Shown in pieces: positions 14,501 through 39,997 of a stretch of 64,000 bases of DNA. The position numbers and the translations under genes are program-made. The notes beneath the pieces were generated by a model. It searched no databases and was not told the origin of the DNA. It saw nothing but the letters and a program-made list of their open reading frames with translations. The DNA lies in NCBI RefSeq assembly GCF_023343835.1, contig NC_064447.1:10994501-11058500 (forward strand), read 5' to 3'. The stretch comes from Lagopus muta. Taxonomy: Eukaryota > Chordata > Aves > Galliformes > Phasianidae. Within the stretch, counting starts at the first letter, position 1, and each line of letters begins with the position of its first letter.

Positions 14501-16458
14501 GCAAATAGTGGAGCAAAGCCAGAGGTCCCTCTCAGGCAGCCTGTTCCTACAGGTTGCTCCACAAGAGTTTGTCTGCCGCTAGCTGTTATGCCAGTGTTCT
14601 TACTAGAAAGAATCATGGTTTTTTGCAACCTAAAATTGAGGGTTTCACAGGCTGCAACTGGCAAATTGGCAACCATGCTCCTCTGCTATGGACTGAAAGC
14701 CTGTGGCAGAAAGAAAAGAATGAACTGAAGAATAGAATTCTTTGGTAGCAGCTTTAGAAGCTGCGGCTGCCGGTGAGCTCTAGAAAGCACACCTGAAATG
14801 TAAAATAAATGTGATAATTATATAGCCAGAGAATATGCAGATTGTTACAGATGGAGTACTTGTCCAACTTAATAACGTGTTCTTCGCATTGGGGAAGGAA
14901 AGTGGGATGAGTTATTTGATTTAGAAAAGAAAAAGCTCCACCACTCAGAGGAACTTCAAAATTCATTTTGGCGAGTGCTGGAACGTTCCGGCTCTGGTTC
15001 TGCCTGTACTCATTGCCTGCTCTGCTGGTTCTTTTTCCTGGCTGGGAGGAGGAAATTAAGCTTTGCCCTGTTGTTCTTCCATAGAGCTTCTGTCACCCTG
15101 CTCTATTTCAAACCGAATTGCCACGGTCCTGCAGACTTCTCCTTTTTGGTCAGCTCTTAAAATGCCCAAGAGGAGCTCTCTCTGAACATGCAGTTTACCA
15201 ATCTCAGAAGCACATAATTTTTAATCCATTCTAAAAATAGTTGCATGCAGTGGCTGCTTTAATTATTAATAAAACGGAAGGATTTGTGTATTTTTTTTTT
15301 CTGTGTACCTCTGTGTTAAGCTGGGGTGGCTGTGGGCTGTTGGCTTGTCGTGTGAGATGAGACAGTCCTTATTCTGCGGGATGTTTCAGCTGATGGGCCG
15401 TTGCTGTGGAATTCCAATGGAAGTGCAAAAGAAATATATATTTATGCACATCTTCACTGCGCCCAGCATAGAGCTACTGTGTGCAAATGCTGCTGGGGCT
15501 GCTGGAAGTGCAGGGCCTGGCAGATGAGAAGCATCTGTGCCGGGGGAAAAGACCATCTTGAGTTATCTGTGAGCGTTCATCCTCGTGCTGAAGGATAGAA
15601 CTTGGTGGGGAAGAGGCTCCCTCAAAGGCTCAGTCTTATAAATACTTTTCTTGGTTGTTTTTTTCTCCTGGTGCTGGGCGAGTCAGAGCTCTCATGTTTT
15701 CACGTTTGGCTCTGTAGTTACTTTTTCTGGCCTAAGAGTTTAATGGATACTGAGCTACTTGAATTATTGAGGCTGTGCTGAGCAGCCCTTACTAAACAGC
15801 AAAATTTAGGCTTGTAGCTGGTAATAGACCAAGTAGAAATGGAGATTGGTGCAAGTTTCTTGATCTCATTTTTGCCTTAACCTCTCTGTTATTGAGTGGA
15901 ATTGGAGAGAGGGAAATGATGTCTCAATTGTGGTCCTTGCAAAGGAACAATTCTTGATGCTGTCTTTCCCCTCAGTATTTCTATTTTCTCCTCAATGAAG
16001 TCGTGTTCATCTCCAAACCTTTCTGTTTTGGCGAGGTGTTGAGGCTGTTGGAGCAGCACCTCCAAGAGTTGGCTGTACTGCTGCTCTGAAAAGCAGGAGG
16101 CTGCACAGTGTCTGCTAGGACCTGGTGCTGAGGTCACCTCCAGGAGCCCTGAACCATTCTTGGTTCAAAACCTGCATTGTAAGATGAGTGAAACAAGTGC
16201 AGCAAAATCTTGTTGAAGCACATAAGCATGTAGCATAGAAAACAAGGGGGCTTTGGCACAAAGAGACGTGCAATAAATCTGTACTTTGCAACAACGGAAC
16301 AAACCAGCAAAGTGCATTTCCAATCACAGATAAAGATGCTCGTGTTTAACATTTGGGTTTCTTACAGGAATTAAGACCAGGCAGTATTGTAAGGGGTGTG
16401 ATTGCTGCAAGGCTTTATTTCTTCTGAAGATTTCTTACTGTGATATTTTGTTTTGCAG

Positions 16459-31030
<14,572 letters not shown>

Positions 31031-32989
31031 AAAAGCAACCAAAGGAAACAGATGCTAGCTCATGGACCACCAAATCAAAAGCTAGAAGAAGCTTGCTGTG
31101 ACCTTCCTGCTAAGCTGTCTGAAGCACCGGAACTCTGGACAACTTGGAGATGGGTTGTTTCCCTTCCACTCTTGGTGGATGATGGTGGGGGCAGGGGCTT
31201 TTGTTGGTGGTTTCCAACTCTTTTTCTCCTTTGTTACAATAAGCCCTTCCCTCTTCTTCCATCCCCCATAAAATGAAATGCAGCCAAGTCCAGCATTTGG
31301 CTTTGGATGCACAGGATATTCTGCTAGATTTGTAACACATATTGTGATAGGGTCGATGCCCTGTGGGTTTTGTTTTTTTGAACAGGAGAGTCGCAGTGTA
31401 ATTCAGAATGAGCTTGATTTGCTGAGGACATGCAGATGGTTCGGTGTGCCTGGTTAGTTTGTCTAAAATCAAGCTTGAACCCCGTAGAGTCCAGTGGGTG
31501 CAGAGTGTCTGATGGGCACAAGAATTTGCATTGCACATTCTGAACACCTGATTAAAAAGCGAACTTCTAGCAGAAATTACCTCCATATGAGCATTTAACT
31601 GAAAGGCAAAGAAATTCAAGTTCTGCCTTAGCAGGAAGCTCCCAGTGGAAGCTGCGGCTTACCTTGAGAAAAGCAAAAGAATTGGGGACAGCTCAAATGG
31701 TATTGTATGATTTCTTTTTGGTTGTCCTGGCTGAAACCTAATTGTTTTGCACATGAAAGCAGTTATTTCCTCCTGCAGAATTACTTTCCGTAGTTTGCTC
31801 AGATATAATTACCTTGCAGAGAAGCTTTGTGAGGAGGAGACAGAGGACAAAATTTATTCAATTTCAAAGCTGTGATTTCTGTGCCACTGTTTTACCTGAA
31901 ACGTTGTTGTGACTTCGTGTTGGAAGACTCAAAGTGGAAGCGGCCGAACGCTCAGTCGACAGAGCTGACTTCTGTTCTGAAGTTCTTGGCCTTGCAAAAG
32001 GTTTATTTGGAGGCTGTGGTAAAAGGGTAACTATACAGTGAATGCATTTTAAATGTTATGGAAAGCTATGGAAAGGATTTACGACTTCAGTTCTGTAAGG
32101 ATAAGGATTTCCCCAGAGAGCCATAGGAGGCTATTTTTTCAAATACCTGAAACTAATATTCAAAGGTTGGTTCTCTAACACATGGCTAAGATAACTTCCC
32201 GAGGGAAACAAAAGCAAATCAAATACCTGAATCACTAACATTTTTTCCAGTTTGCACTCCGAGATGAGACAGTATTTTAACAAATAACACGGCTTCAGAA
32301 AGACCCAGTTATCTGTCAAACATGTCTAAACTTCACTAAAGCAGGCTTGCTTGTATAGGATTTTTTTTTTTTCTTTGGCAAGCCTGATTTTTAGAGAAAT
32401 TCATTACTGAAACATTTAACAGATGTTTTTGTTTATGGAATAGTGCGTTGAAATTCAGCTGTGGGTAAGAGATTGTTCTTAGAAGATGTCTACTGGAATA
32501 CTTCTATTTTGTCTTTTTAAAATTGAATTTGATAATAGCTTTAAACTGTGCTAGGACAGAAAGTAGGCACCCGTCAAAAATTCTGGCATCGTTCTCAGTT
32601 TTGTTTGTTTGTTTCCATTCACCATCATTCTTGTGATTTGTGGGTGGGAGTGAGGATTGCATTGGAGGTGTGAAGTTGTTTTGTAGTGTGACATTTGCAC
32701 AGGGTCGCTCCGGGCGCTCATCCAGCGAGACTCTACAGGACAGAGGATGTTTACACCCGTGTTCTTGTTGCAAATCGGGACCAGTTTCTGCAGTACTGAT
32801 TGCTGGGACACGAGTGAAATTCTGTGTGTGTTCTGCAGAAGAGAAGGGAAGTAGAAGTGTCTGTAGATGAACGTCTGTGCAGTCTTGGGCTGAGCAGCAG
32901 AATCCCCGTGGCCCTGGCTTTTCAAAATGGCTGTGAAGTCGTACCTGTCCATAGAGTGTATTTAATCCTTTCAGTACATTTGGATGTGC

Positions 32990-32995
32990 AATAAA
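32990..32995 (+). promoter_or_regulatory. SMURF1: Possible proximal polyadenylation signal (AATAAA)
   Basis: An exact AATAAA lies about 1.96 kb into the 3' UTR. A second internal copy is at 33548-33553. Use of either would give shorter 3' UTRs, but there is no transcript evidence here. Confidence 0.35.
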
Positions 32996-33523
32996 CCAGT
33001 CAGATAGGAAAAACACAACGTGGATTATTGCCCAAAAGCTTTGCATGGAGTCTCATGTGGATTTTTCACTAAAAGAGTTGAAAAAACAGATGCTGAAGCC
33101 CACCGCTAACAGAAATCCCATCACGCAAGCTCTAAAACTGGCTTGGTAAAAACCAAGTGAGGTGCAGGTAAAGGCCCTTGATTTGGAAACCTGTAGGTCA
33201 AGTAGCTTTATGTCAGCGACACAGTTGACATATGATAGTTCCTAATGTCTTTCCTAGGTCAGTGTTTTATGGAATGCACAGAATAAGAATAGGCAAGGAT
33301 TGTTGTTTGCTGTGTTTAAAAGCCCTCGTCAAGGTACCTCCTCCTTGCTGACAGTAATGAGAATAGGGCACCGTCTTTGTAATTGTTTTAGTTCTTCTTT
33401 ATGCAGCTTCACCACCTCTCCCATCGTGTTGTCTTCGCAACTTCGTGCCACTTCAGTGATGATAAAGACCTTCTTTTTGTGTTGTTCTGTACACGCGTTT
33501 GAGGCAGGCCTTAAAGCTGGATG

Positions 33524-33543
33524 GATGGATGGTGGATGGGTGG
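33524..33543. repeat. GGAT-type simple repeat
   Basis: Several GGAT units with interruptions lie in the SMURF1 3' UTR. It is a short, imperfect tetranucleotide repeat. Confidence 0.55.
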
Positions 33544-34506
33544 AGGAAATAAAGAAGCAAGGCAGTATGGGTTTTAAGCGATGATTTCTTCTTCCAGTGG
33601 CTGGTTTCAAGGCCAGGGAAGGATGAAACGCAAACAAGAGTTTGCGTGGCTCAAGCTGTTGACTCTATGAGCTCTTGGAGGCTGTTCGTATAACCTCAGC
33701 TGTCTGAATCTGTGAGTGTGTTCATTCCCACTTGGTCTGCCAGCACTTGAACTGGTTGCTCCTCCTCAAAACTTGCCCAAAGAATAACATGAAGTCCGGT
33801 GTTCGTTCAGTCATTCCACGTTCCACCTTGTGCACACACGCGTCTTGGATCAGACCTGAAGGAAACACAAGGGACGATGTGTCCTTCGTTCCTGTCCTAA
33901 AGGCAAACCTAAAAGCTGGTCCGTTGGCACAGACCTTCAGTGCTTGCCCTGATACTGCTCATCAGCCTATACTATATGCTCAGGGATGTAGGAAACCACC
34001 ACTTTGCTCGTGCTTTAAATCGGGAAGAAATGAGGCTGTTGTATGAATGTTGGCATTAACTTGGGCATTATGTGAGACAGGACCCTGCTTCAGAAAGGCT
34101 GCTTGAAGCTCCAGGGGGTGAAATCAACGTTTGCTCAGCAGTATGTACTCTGTTCAAGTTGAGGTGGTTGTGAAATCCAATAGGTTTTGTAAATTAGTGA
34201 TCTGGCCACCAGGGCCCTCTGTAGCTCAGGTTCAGGGCCGCGTGGCACAGCAAGTTCCCAGAAACACAGTATGGATCTGTTTTTAATTTGTTGATTTTTG
34301 TTCCTCGACCACTTTATAATGTATTTTTTTAATTTATTATTTTGTAATGTCATGTTTAAGTATTGCTGCTATCCTTGTTATTCTTCCCACTGTTTTTATT
34401 GCAGATTTATTTTGTGAAAGTTGTACACTAATGTTTCATTTTATGTCTAAATCAAAGTATTTAAAGAAATACCAGTTCTATTTAATGTGGTTATGGAACC
34501 AGCTGG

Positions 34507-34512
34507 AATAAA
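34507..34512 (+). promoter_or_regulatory. SMURF1: Polyadenylation signal (AATAAA), SMURF1 distal site 1
   Basis: An exact AATAAA sits at the end of an AT-rich stretch and is followed by GT-rich sequence. Its position fits the expected end of a long SMURF1 3' UTR. Confidence 0.65.
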
Positions 34513-34569
34513 CAGTGATTGTATAGTAGGCTGGACCCAGGAGGTCATGTTCATTTTTGTTACATATGC

Positions 34570-34575
34570 AATAAA
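34570..34575 (+). promoter_or_regulatory. SMURF1: Polyadenylation signal (AATAAA), SMURF1 distal site 2
   Basis: A second exact AATAAA lies 63 bp after the first. Base composition turns more GC-rich soon afterwards, so transcription units probably end here. Either or both sites may be used. Confidence 0.65.
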
Positions 34576-34595
34576 CTCACAACTTTAAACACTTG

Positions 34596-37103
34596 GTATC
34601 CACTGCTTCGTTAACGTATTTATGGAAGCCACAGGGAACTGCTACCCTCATCATGAAATGTGAGGGAGCTCAGCAGGAGATGAGGGTGGGGGACGGAGTC
34701 ACGGTGTTGAAGGAGGCAACAACAAGAAACTCTGTAGGGTTAATAAATAATGCTGTTTGTTTTACAGACCCGGAGTGCAGCGTGATGAGGCTTTGCTGCT
34801 GTTGGCAGTGGCCAGACTTGTGACGGTGAGCGTCGGCGTTGTCTGACAGAACTGCCTCATCCTGTGCTGAGTTCAGGTACCTGCAGGGGGAAGCTGGGGT
34901 GGCTCAGTGGACAAGCTGTGAGAATGCAGCTGATTTCACAGCCTACATAGATGGCTCAGCTAAAACTCATCCTTTCAAGAGAGTGTGTTCATCTTATTCC
35001 TTCTCTGACTGTTTACCAGCTTTCAGCCATTTCTCCTCTTTCATGTTCTGTTACTTTTCCAAAATTTCAGTTTTCAGGGGGGAAAAAAAAAAAATCTCCT
35101 CTTTATGAGAGCTGGGGAAAGATTAATTAATGCTGATGAATCTTTGCTTTCCTGTACTTCTGTGAGCGGAGAAACAGTGGTATGAGTCTGCATGCAGACA
35201 GCGCTGGCAGTCAGCACGCATGATTCAGTGCTGCAGCACAGCCTTCCCTCCCAAAGCTGAAAGCTGGGGTTTCCTTCATCTGTGTAGATTCTGTTTTTCT
35301 TCATGTTTAAAATATATATTCTGTGAGCAACTTCACAGCATGGCCAAACGCACCATCGCAGTGATCCTCCAGACTAACCTAGCGGTTGGAGAGGGGCTGC
35401 TGTGGGACTCCTGCACTACATCAGCTTTTGGGAAACTGATGAACAAATCACCATTTCTCTTAAGAAATGTTACTGAACTTAAGTAATTCACTCTTTTGCA
35501 GAAGCTTGGCAGGTCGATTAAATTCCTCAGGTTAAATTTTCCAGTCTCTGCCTCCTTCTTCAGGATGTACAAAAACAGTCTGTGAGGAGTTCTGGTCTAG
35601 GAGTGGCGATCTGTGTTCTGATTTATGATGATGCTCCCGTGTCCTCGGCTCCCCGCCTGCCTGGGGGAAGGCAGCCCCTGCTGTACACTGAGAGATGCTT
35701 GACCAAGGTACAGCAGAATGTATTTTAATTGATGAATGCTTTCTGCTGACAAACCTCTTTATATTTTCTGTTGGTGGTTTGCAGCTTGATTCCTAGCTAT
35801 AAACCCTCCCCATCATTTACTTTTTCAGGCATTTTTTTCACACGTGACTTAGGGTAATGCTAAAATCCTACAGCTTTGCCAACGAACACTTACAGACAAA
35901 ATCCCTTTAGGTGCGGTGGGGCAGGAAGGGATAATGCCTCTCTTCCTGATTTGGCTGACTTGAAATAACATCAAGCCTAAATGTATAACCCCTGTCTGCA
36001 ATCTTGCAGTTAGTGGCTGAGTGAATAATGCAAACAGTGCCCACGTGTCCTGCGGATCCCCTTCCAGCCTTAACTGGAGCATTATTTCATGGCTTCGATC
36101 CCCCCCTCCTGGAGAGCAGGAGACCCTTAACCTGGGACCTGTGCTCTGCTTGACATGAAATGAAAGAGAATCTGCCTGGAGCCCTCGGGGGCTGGCTGTG
36201 AGATGACAGAAGGGGGGCTGAGACATCAACAGGTTAAGAATGACTTCTTTTTTCCTTCCACCACAACCTGGCTTTTATGGACCGCAGAAGAGGAGTGTTT
36301 AAAGGCAGGGTAAGTGTGGCTTTGCAGACAGCTGCTGCAGTGCCCTGCCAAGTCTGTGGAGCTCTGTCCCAGATTCAGAAGCAGCTGGCAAACTGACCGG
36401 GGGTTGGGCTGTGCCTGGAAACCGTATGGCTGAGCTGTGGTGGTTCTGGTACAGAGAGGGGATGGAGGGAGACGTTCCTGGAGGACCCAGGGGACCCTGG
36501 CATCACTCTTGGTATTTGGTTGGGTTCTAGAACAAGATCTGCAAGAGAAACCTGGATTTGGTGGTGAGGAGAGAATGAGAAAGCAACGTGAACTTAACCT
36601 GGTCTCTTCTACAGAGCTAACTTTGGTCCAAGAAAGCTACAGACATTGAATTGTTCCGGGCAAGTATTTGGTCTGGGAGACTTTGGAGTGGAATGTTAAT
36701 CGGATGCTGACTAAATGAGTCCAGACAGATGGGACTGACTGAGGACACTGCTCAGAGTCCCCCATAAGGAGCCTAGGGCTCCTTGTGCCTTTGCTCTATT
36801 GGATTTCAAAGGGGAGATTTAACCCTTCCCCGGGAACCCGTGGATAACAGAGATACTGTCCCCTGGTGCAGGGAGCGTGGGCTCATCTGAAAGTCTGCCT
36901 GACCAACTGGGAGCAGTGCTTCCAGAGCACCTGACGTGGGAGGGGGGCTGGGGCTCCGGCTTCCTCCAGCAAAATGGTTCCTCTAACAAATCTGGTGATA
37001 GATTATTTTCAGTAGAACTACTGGTGGAAATGCAACGACAAGGAGCACGTTTATCAAAAGGCTCAGAGTGAGTTCAGTGATCAGAGCCACCCCGCTTTTA
37101 TCC
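34596..37103. other. Intergenic region between SMURF1 and the urotensin-receptor-like gene
   Basis: No exon, RNA gene or repeat family is recognised. Open frames are short (at most about 126 codons) and overlap on both strands. The two flanking genes converge on this stretch, so it should hold only terminator-side DNA for each. Confidence 0.6.
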
Positions 37104-37109
37104 TTTATT
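37104..37109 (-). promoter_or_regulatory. Polyadenylation signal (AATAAA on - strand)
   Basis: TTTATT on the + strand reads AATAAA on the - strand, about 130 nt beyond the receptor stop codon (37241-37243). This gives the receptor transcript a short, sensible 3' UTR and supports a functional gene. Confidence 0.65.
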
Positions 37110-37240
37110 GCTATAACCAGTGTCTTACCAACCTCACCCGGGTAGCAACGACGTGTCACAGCCCTCAGCAAAAGGGCTGAGCCACTGAACCACAACGGAG
37201 AAAAAAGCATCCACATCTCTGCCCCGTGGGCACCCACCTC

Positions 37241-38293
37241 TCACAGACCACAGTCATCCTCTCCGGAGCCCCCCAGAGGTGGGACGGGGGCTGGTGGCTG
37301 TGCGGAGGAGCCCCGCTGGGCAGCCCGGTGGTGTCTCCGCAGGTACTCACTGTAGTTCTTGGAGAGCAGTGTGTAGAGGAAGGGGTTGACGCAGCTGTTG
37401 CTGTAGGCCAAGCAGGTCACCAGGAAGTTGATGGGGACGACGGTGGAGCTGCCCCGCTCCCCACGCTCGTGCCAGTAGAGGCTGAAGAGCTGCCACAGCC
37501 AGAAGGGAACAAAGCAAGCCCAGTAGGCGAGCACGATGCTGAAGATCATGTACAGCACCTTCTGCTTGGGACAGTGGCTGGCGTGCTTGGCGTGAGCAAC
37601 AAGAGCCCTTTGGGACCTCCAGTAGGTCCTGGCCAGCTTGGCGTACACGCAGCAGATGGTGACGCCCGGGGCAAGGATGCAGGTGTTGAAGAGGACAGTG
37701 AGGTACACCTTGTAAGGCCCCATCCGCCACGTGGGGTGGCACATACGCTTGGTCACCCCGTGGCGGTGGCTGGTGCGCAGGTCGATGAGGATCATGCTGG
37801 GCAGGGCAAGGAGGAAGGCCACCAGCCATGCCAGGAAGGCGAGCGCCCGCCGACGGTCCCTTGATCCACGCAGCGTGGCCAGAGGGCGGGCAACGGCCAG
37901 GTAGCGCTCAGTGCTCATGATGGTCAGGATGAAGATGCTGGCGTGCATGGTGAGGAGGTCGAGGCTGAAGAGGATCCTGCAGCCCAGGTCTCCGAAGTAC
38001 CAATCCCGCACGAAGTAGGTGCACACCACGAAAGGGATGGTGGACAGGTAGAGGAGGTCGGCCAGGGCCAAGTTGATGATGTAAATGTACATGGAGCCGC
38101 TGCGCCTCATGGAGACGGTGGTGACCACCAGCGTGTAGATGTTCCCCGCCGTGCCCACCACGCACATGGTGCCCAGGATGCAGCCTAGGAAGGAGGTGGC
38201 CAGGAGGTCGCTGGCACTATCGGACGTGGCGTTGAGGGGGGTGCTGCCATTCTTTGGGTAGCACGGCTCCAGGGAGCATGCGCCCGGCTCCAT
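37241..38293 (-). CDS. Urotensin II receptor-like class A GPCR, single exon, 350 aa
   Basis: A rhodopsin-like receptor for a urotensin II/URP-type cyclic peptide, expected at the plasma membrane and coupled to Gq (family knowledge). The start is the ATG at 38291-38293; an in-frame GTG two codons upstream is not a plausible start. Visible features, numbered from that ATG: N-glycosylation sites N15-G-S and N21-A-T; TM1 G-N51; TM2 L-A-L-A-D79; a Cys105-Cys185 disulfide pair; D112 at position 3.32, which binds the ligand's basic residue; E-R-Y 129-131; TM6 W-A-C-F-V-P263; TM7 N-P-F-L-Y 303-307; and a short basic C-tail. The blocks L-T-M-H-A-S-I-F, P-F-W-L-W-Q-L and N-P-F-L-Y-T-L-L match UTS2R better than the related somatostatin, galanin or opioid receptors. 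The C-tail is much shorter than in human UTS2R. The frame is unbroken. The paralogue number within the family cannot be assigned here. Confidence 0.88.
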   Translation of the reverse strand: MEPGACSLEPCYPKNGSTPLNATSDSASDLLATSFLGCILGTMCVVGTAGNIYTLVVTTVSMRRSGSMYIYIINLALADLLYLSTIPFVVCTYFVRDWYFGDLGCRILFSLDLLTMHASIFILTIMSTERYLAVARPLATLRGSRDRRRALAFLAWLVAFLLALPSMILIDLRTSHRHGVTKRMCHPTWRMGPYKVYLTVLFNTCILAPGVTICCVYAKLARTYWRSQRALVAHAKHASHCPKQKVLYMIFSIVLAYWACFVPFWLWQLFSLYWHERGERGSSTVVPINFLVTCLAYSNSCVNPFLYTLLSKNYSEYLRRHHRAAQRGSSAQPPAPVPPLGGSGEDDCGL

Positions 38294-39640
38294 CCTCACT
38301 GCCCCTCTTGCAGCTGGGACGGGACCTCACCAGCAGCCACCCCTGAGGTCACCGCCCTGGAGGGAATCCCAAACTGCAGAACTGCAGCTCCTGGTCGTGT
38401 TGTCCCAGTTGCAGCACCGCAGCAGTGGTTGCGCTCAGCTTCAATGTGTGGCTCTCTGTTGCACAGCCTGGAAAAGCCATCCTCCATGCACCCGCCTTCC
38501 TGCGGCCGAGGGAGGGCCGAGGCAGGAGTGGAGGTGGGATTTGTCCCTCTGCCCTCAGCGGGGTGGAACACGGCGGCTGCTCCCACTGCCACCCACTGGG
38601 ATGCTGGCACAGCTCCTCACTGGGAGGGAATTGGGAAAAAAACACTGATTTCTCCATGTCAGAAACTTTTCTCCCTCTTAGAGGATGGAAAGGAGAAAAG
38701 AGTGAACAGAGCATCACCTCAACCCCTCCCAGAGCTGATGGCAATGGGAACCTTGCGCTGGCACCCACCCCTGTGGGACCTCCCTTCCCTGTAGCTCCAG
38801 CATTAAGGCAGAAGCAAAAAAGCTGCTTTGAGCAGAGACAAAATGAGTGACGCTGCCAGGAAAATGCAGCAGGCTCCTCTGGAGTCACATTAGAAACTTC
38901 TGCATCCTTCCAGGTCTGTGCTGCCAGCTGTGCACCCAGGCTGGTTGACTTTGTGCTATGGACTGCACAGAGCAAAAGGGCTCTCCATGGGGCCACGCTC
39001 CTTGCAAGAAGGCATTGGGTATCAAAGGGAAATCAGCACTGTGGAATGCTCACAGTGTCCTCCTGCCCCCAGAGCTGCTCCGTCCCCTGGGTACAAAAAG
39101 CACAGTGATGGGATAAACGAGAGAGGTGCAGGACTGGGGGGTTTAGGAGTGTGTTGGTTTGGGGAGGGGGGACTAGGTGGGATTCTAAAGTGGGGTAATG
39201 TGGGAGTGCTGAGGGCTGGAGAGTGCTTGGGAACACTGTGGTAGCGCTGGAAATAGGAAGGGGGGAGGAGGGAGGCTAAAATGGGTCTAGATTAGGAGGA
39301 AAAAAGTCTTGAAAAGGCTCTAAATCAAGGGGGAGGAAATCCTAGAAAGGGTCTAAATCTGGGAGAGCGAAGGAAATCCTGGAAGGGTTCTAATTGGAAT
39401 GGTGTGACGAGAGAGATGTCCTGCAAAGTCTCAGAAATGGGGGAAGAAGGGGAATCCCAGAGAGACCCGAATGGGGCAGGGGGGCTTGGGGCTGCAGCCT
39501 CACTTGGCAGGTCACCCCCACAAGGGACACGGGACCTCCATGAGGGACTTGGTGCCCCCCTACGTCAGGGCATCTCCGAGCATTTCACGGGACGTTCCTC
39601 CCTCCAGAGTTTATGGGTCCCCATACAGATCACAGCCCTC
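38294..39640. other. Intergenic region between divergent receptor-like gene and RNF216
   Basis: This 1.3-kb stretch separates two start regions pointing away from each other. It should contain the receptor promoter and any 5' UTR exon, but I find no clear TATA box or confident upstream splice pair. It holds G-rich imperfect repeats around 39240-39400 (short units built on AAATC/GGGAGGAAA-like words). No further gene is evident. Confidence 0.5.
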
Positions 39641-39695
39641 CCAACGGTGCGGCCGTTCTATAGGATTTTCCGCGAGCCGGCGCCCCGCCGGGCAC

Positions 39696-39943
39696 CACGT
39701 GCGCTCCCGCTAGCCCCGCCCCTCCGCGTTGGCCCCGCCCCCTCTCACCTCCACGCAGCGCCCGGATGGGGGCGGAGCGCTGCTGCCCGGAGGACCGCCC
39801 CCCGCGCACTCTATGGTACGTTCTCCGCGACGGGATCGCCGGTCCGCCCTTCTGTCCCTCTCCTCTCATCCCCTTCTCCAGTTTCCGCCGCTCCGCTCTA
39901 TGGTGCGGGGCGGGGCGGTCACGTGCCGCGCGCAGGCCGGAAG
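39696..39943 (+). promoter_or_regulatory. RNF216: RNF216 core promoter elements (GC boxes, E-boxes, ETS site)
   Basis: GC boxes (CCCCGCCCC-type, Sp1/KLF) lie at 39714-39722 and 39733-39742, with G-strand copies near 39768 and 39907-39917. CACGTG E-boxes lie at 39696-39701 and, extended to GTCACGTG, at 39918-39925. An ETS site CCGGAAG lies at 39937-39943. There is no TATA box. The cluster directly precedes the inferred first exon, so the promoter is placed here, but the exact start site is unknown. Confidence 0.6.
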
Positions 39944-39997
39944 GAGCGGGGCAGCGGCGGCTAAATGGAGCGGGGCCGGCGGGAGGGTGGCGGCCCG
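39944..39997 (+). other. RNF216: RNF216 probable non-coding first exon (5' end approximate)
   Basis: A good donor (CCCG followed by GTGAGT) at 39998 lies within the CpG island just downstream of the promoter motifs. The coding ATG is 8 kb away behind an acceptor at 47891, so a leader exon must exist and this is the best candidate. It contains an upstream ATG at 39965. The left boundary is a guess. Confidence 0.5.

Larger units (their letters stand above)
1..16458 (+). other. SMURF1: SMURF1 large intron 1 (3' part); no exon found
   Basis: The first recognisable SMURF1 exon starts at 16459 in the middle of the C2 domain. The exon with the start codon (about 18 codons expected from the mammalian protein) is therefore upstream of the window. 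Open frames in this stretch are all under about 125 codons, resemble no family I know, and lack paired splice sites with conserved coding. I see AT-rich non-coding DNA, a short pyrimidine tract, one 20-bp tandem duplication and a close pair of E-boxes (listed separately). Intronic enhancers are plausible but cannot be shown from one sequence. Nothing here is GC-rich enough to be the missing CpG-island promoter. Confidence 0.75.
31031..34595 (+). other. SMURF1: SMURF1 3' UTR
   Basis: After TGA the sequence stays non-coding and becomes AT-rich toward about 34.3-34.6 kb, where two AATAAA hexamers lie 63 bp apart. A 3' UTR of about 3.5 kb agrees with the long 3' UTR known for mammalian SMURF1. 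Open frames here, including one of 180 codons on the opposite strand, resemble no protein I know. The end is inferred from the last signal plus about 20 nt. Confidence 0.8.

Noticed and set aside
31110..31619. 169-codon open frame on the - strand just after the SMURF1 stop
   Set aside because: Unrelated composition, no domain, nested with other short frames in the 3' UTR.
32504..33046. 180-codon open frame on the - strand in the SMURF1 3' UTR
   Set aside because: No recognisable domain, overlaps a second frame on the same strand, and lies in an expected long 3' UTR; most likely chance.
37226..37864. 212-codon + strand frame across the receptor gene
   Set aside because: Antisense shadow of the GPCR; low-complexity Val/Gly/Glu-rich translation from GC-rich codons.
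38294..38299. Receptor start two codons upstream
   Set aside because: The upstream in-frame codon is GTG, not ATG; the ATG at 38291-38293 is the plausible eukaryotic start.
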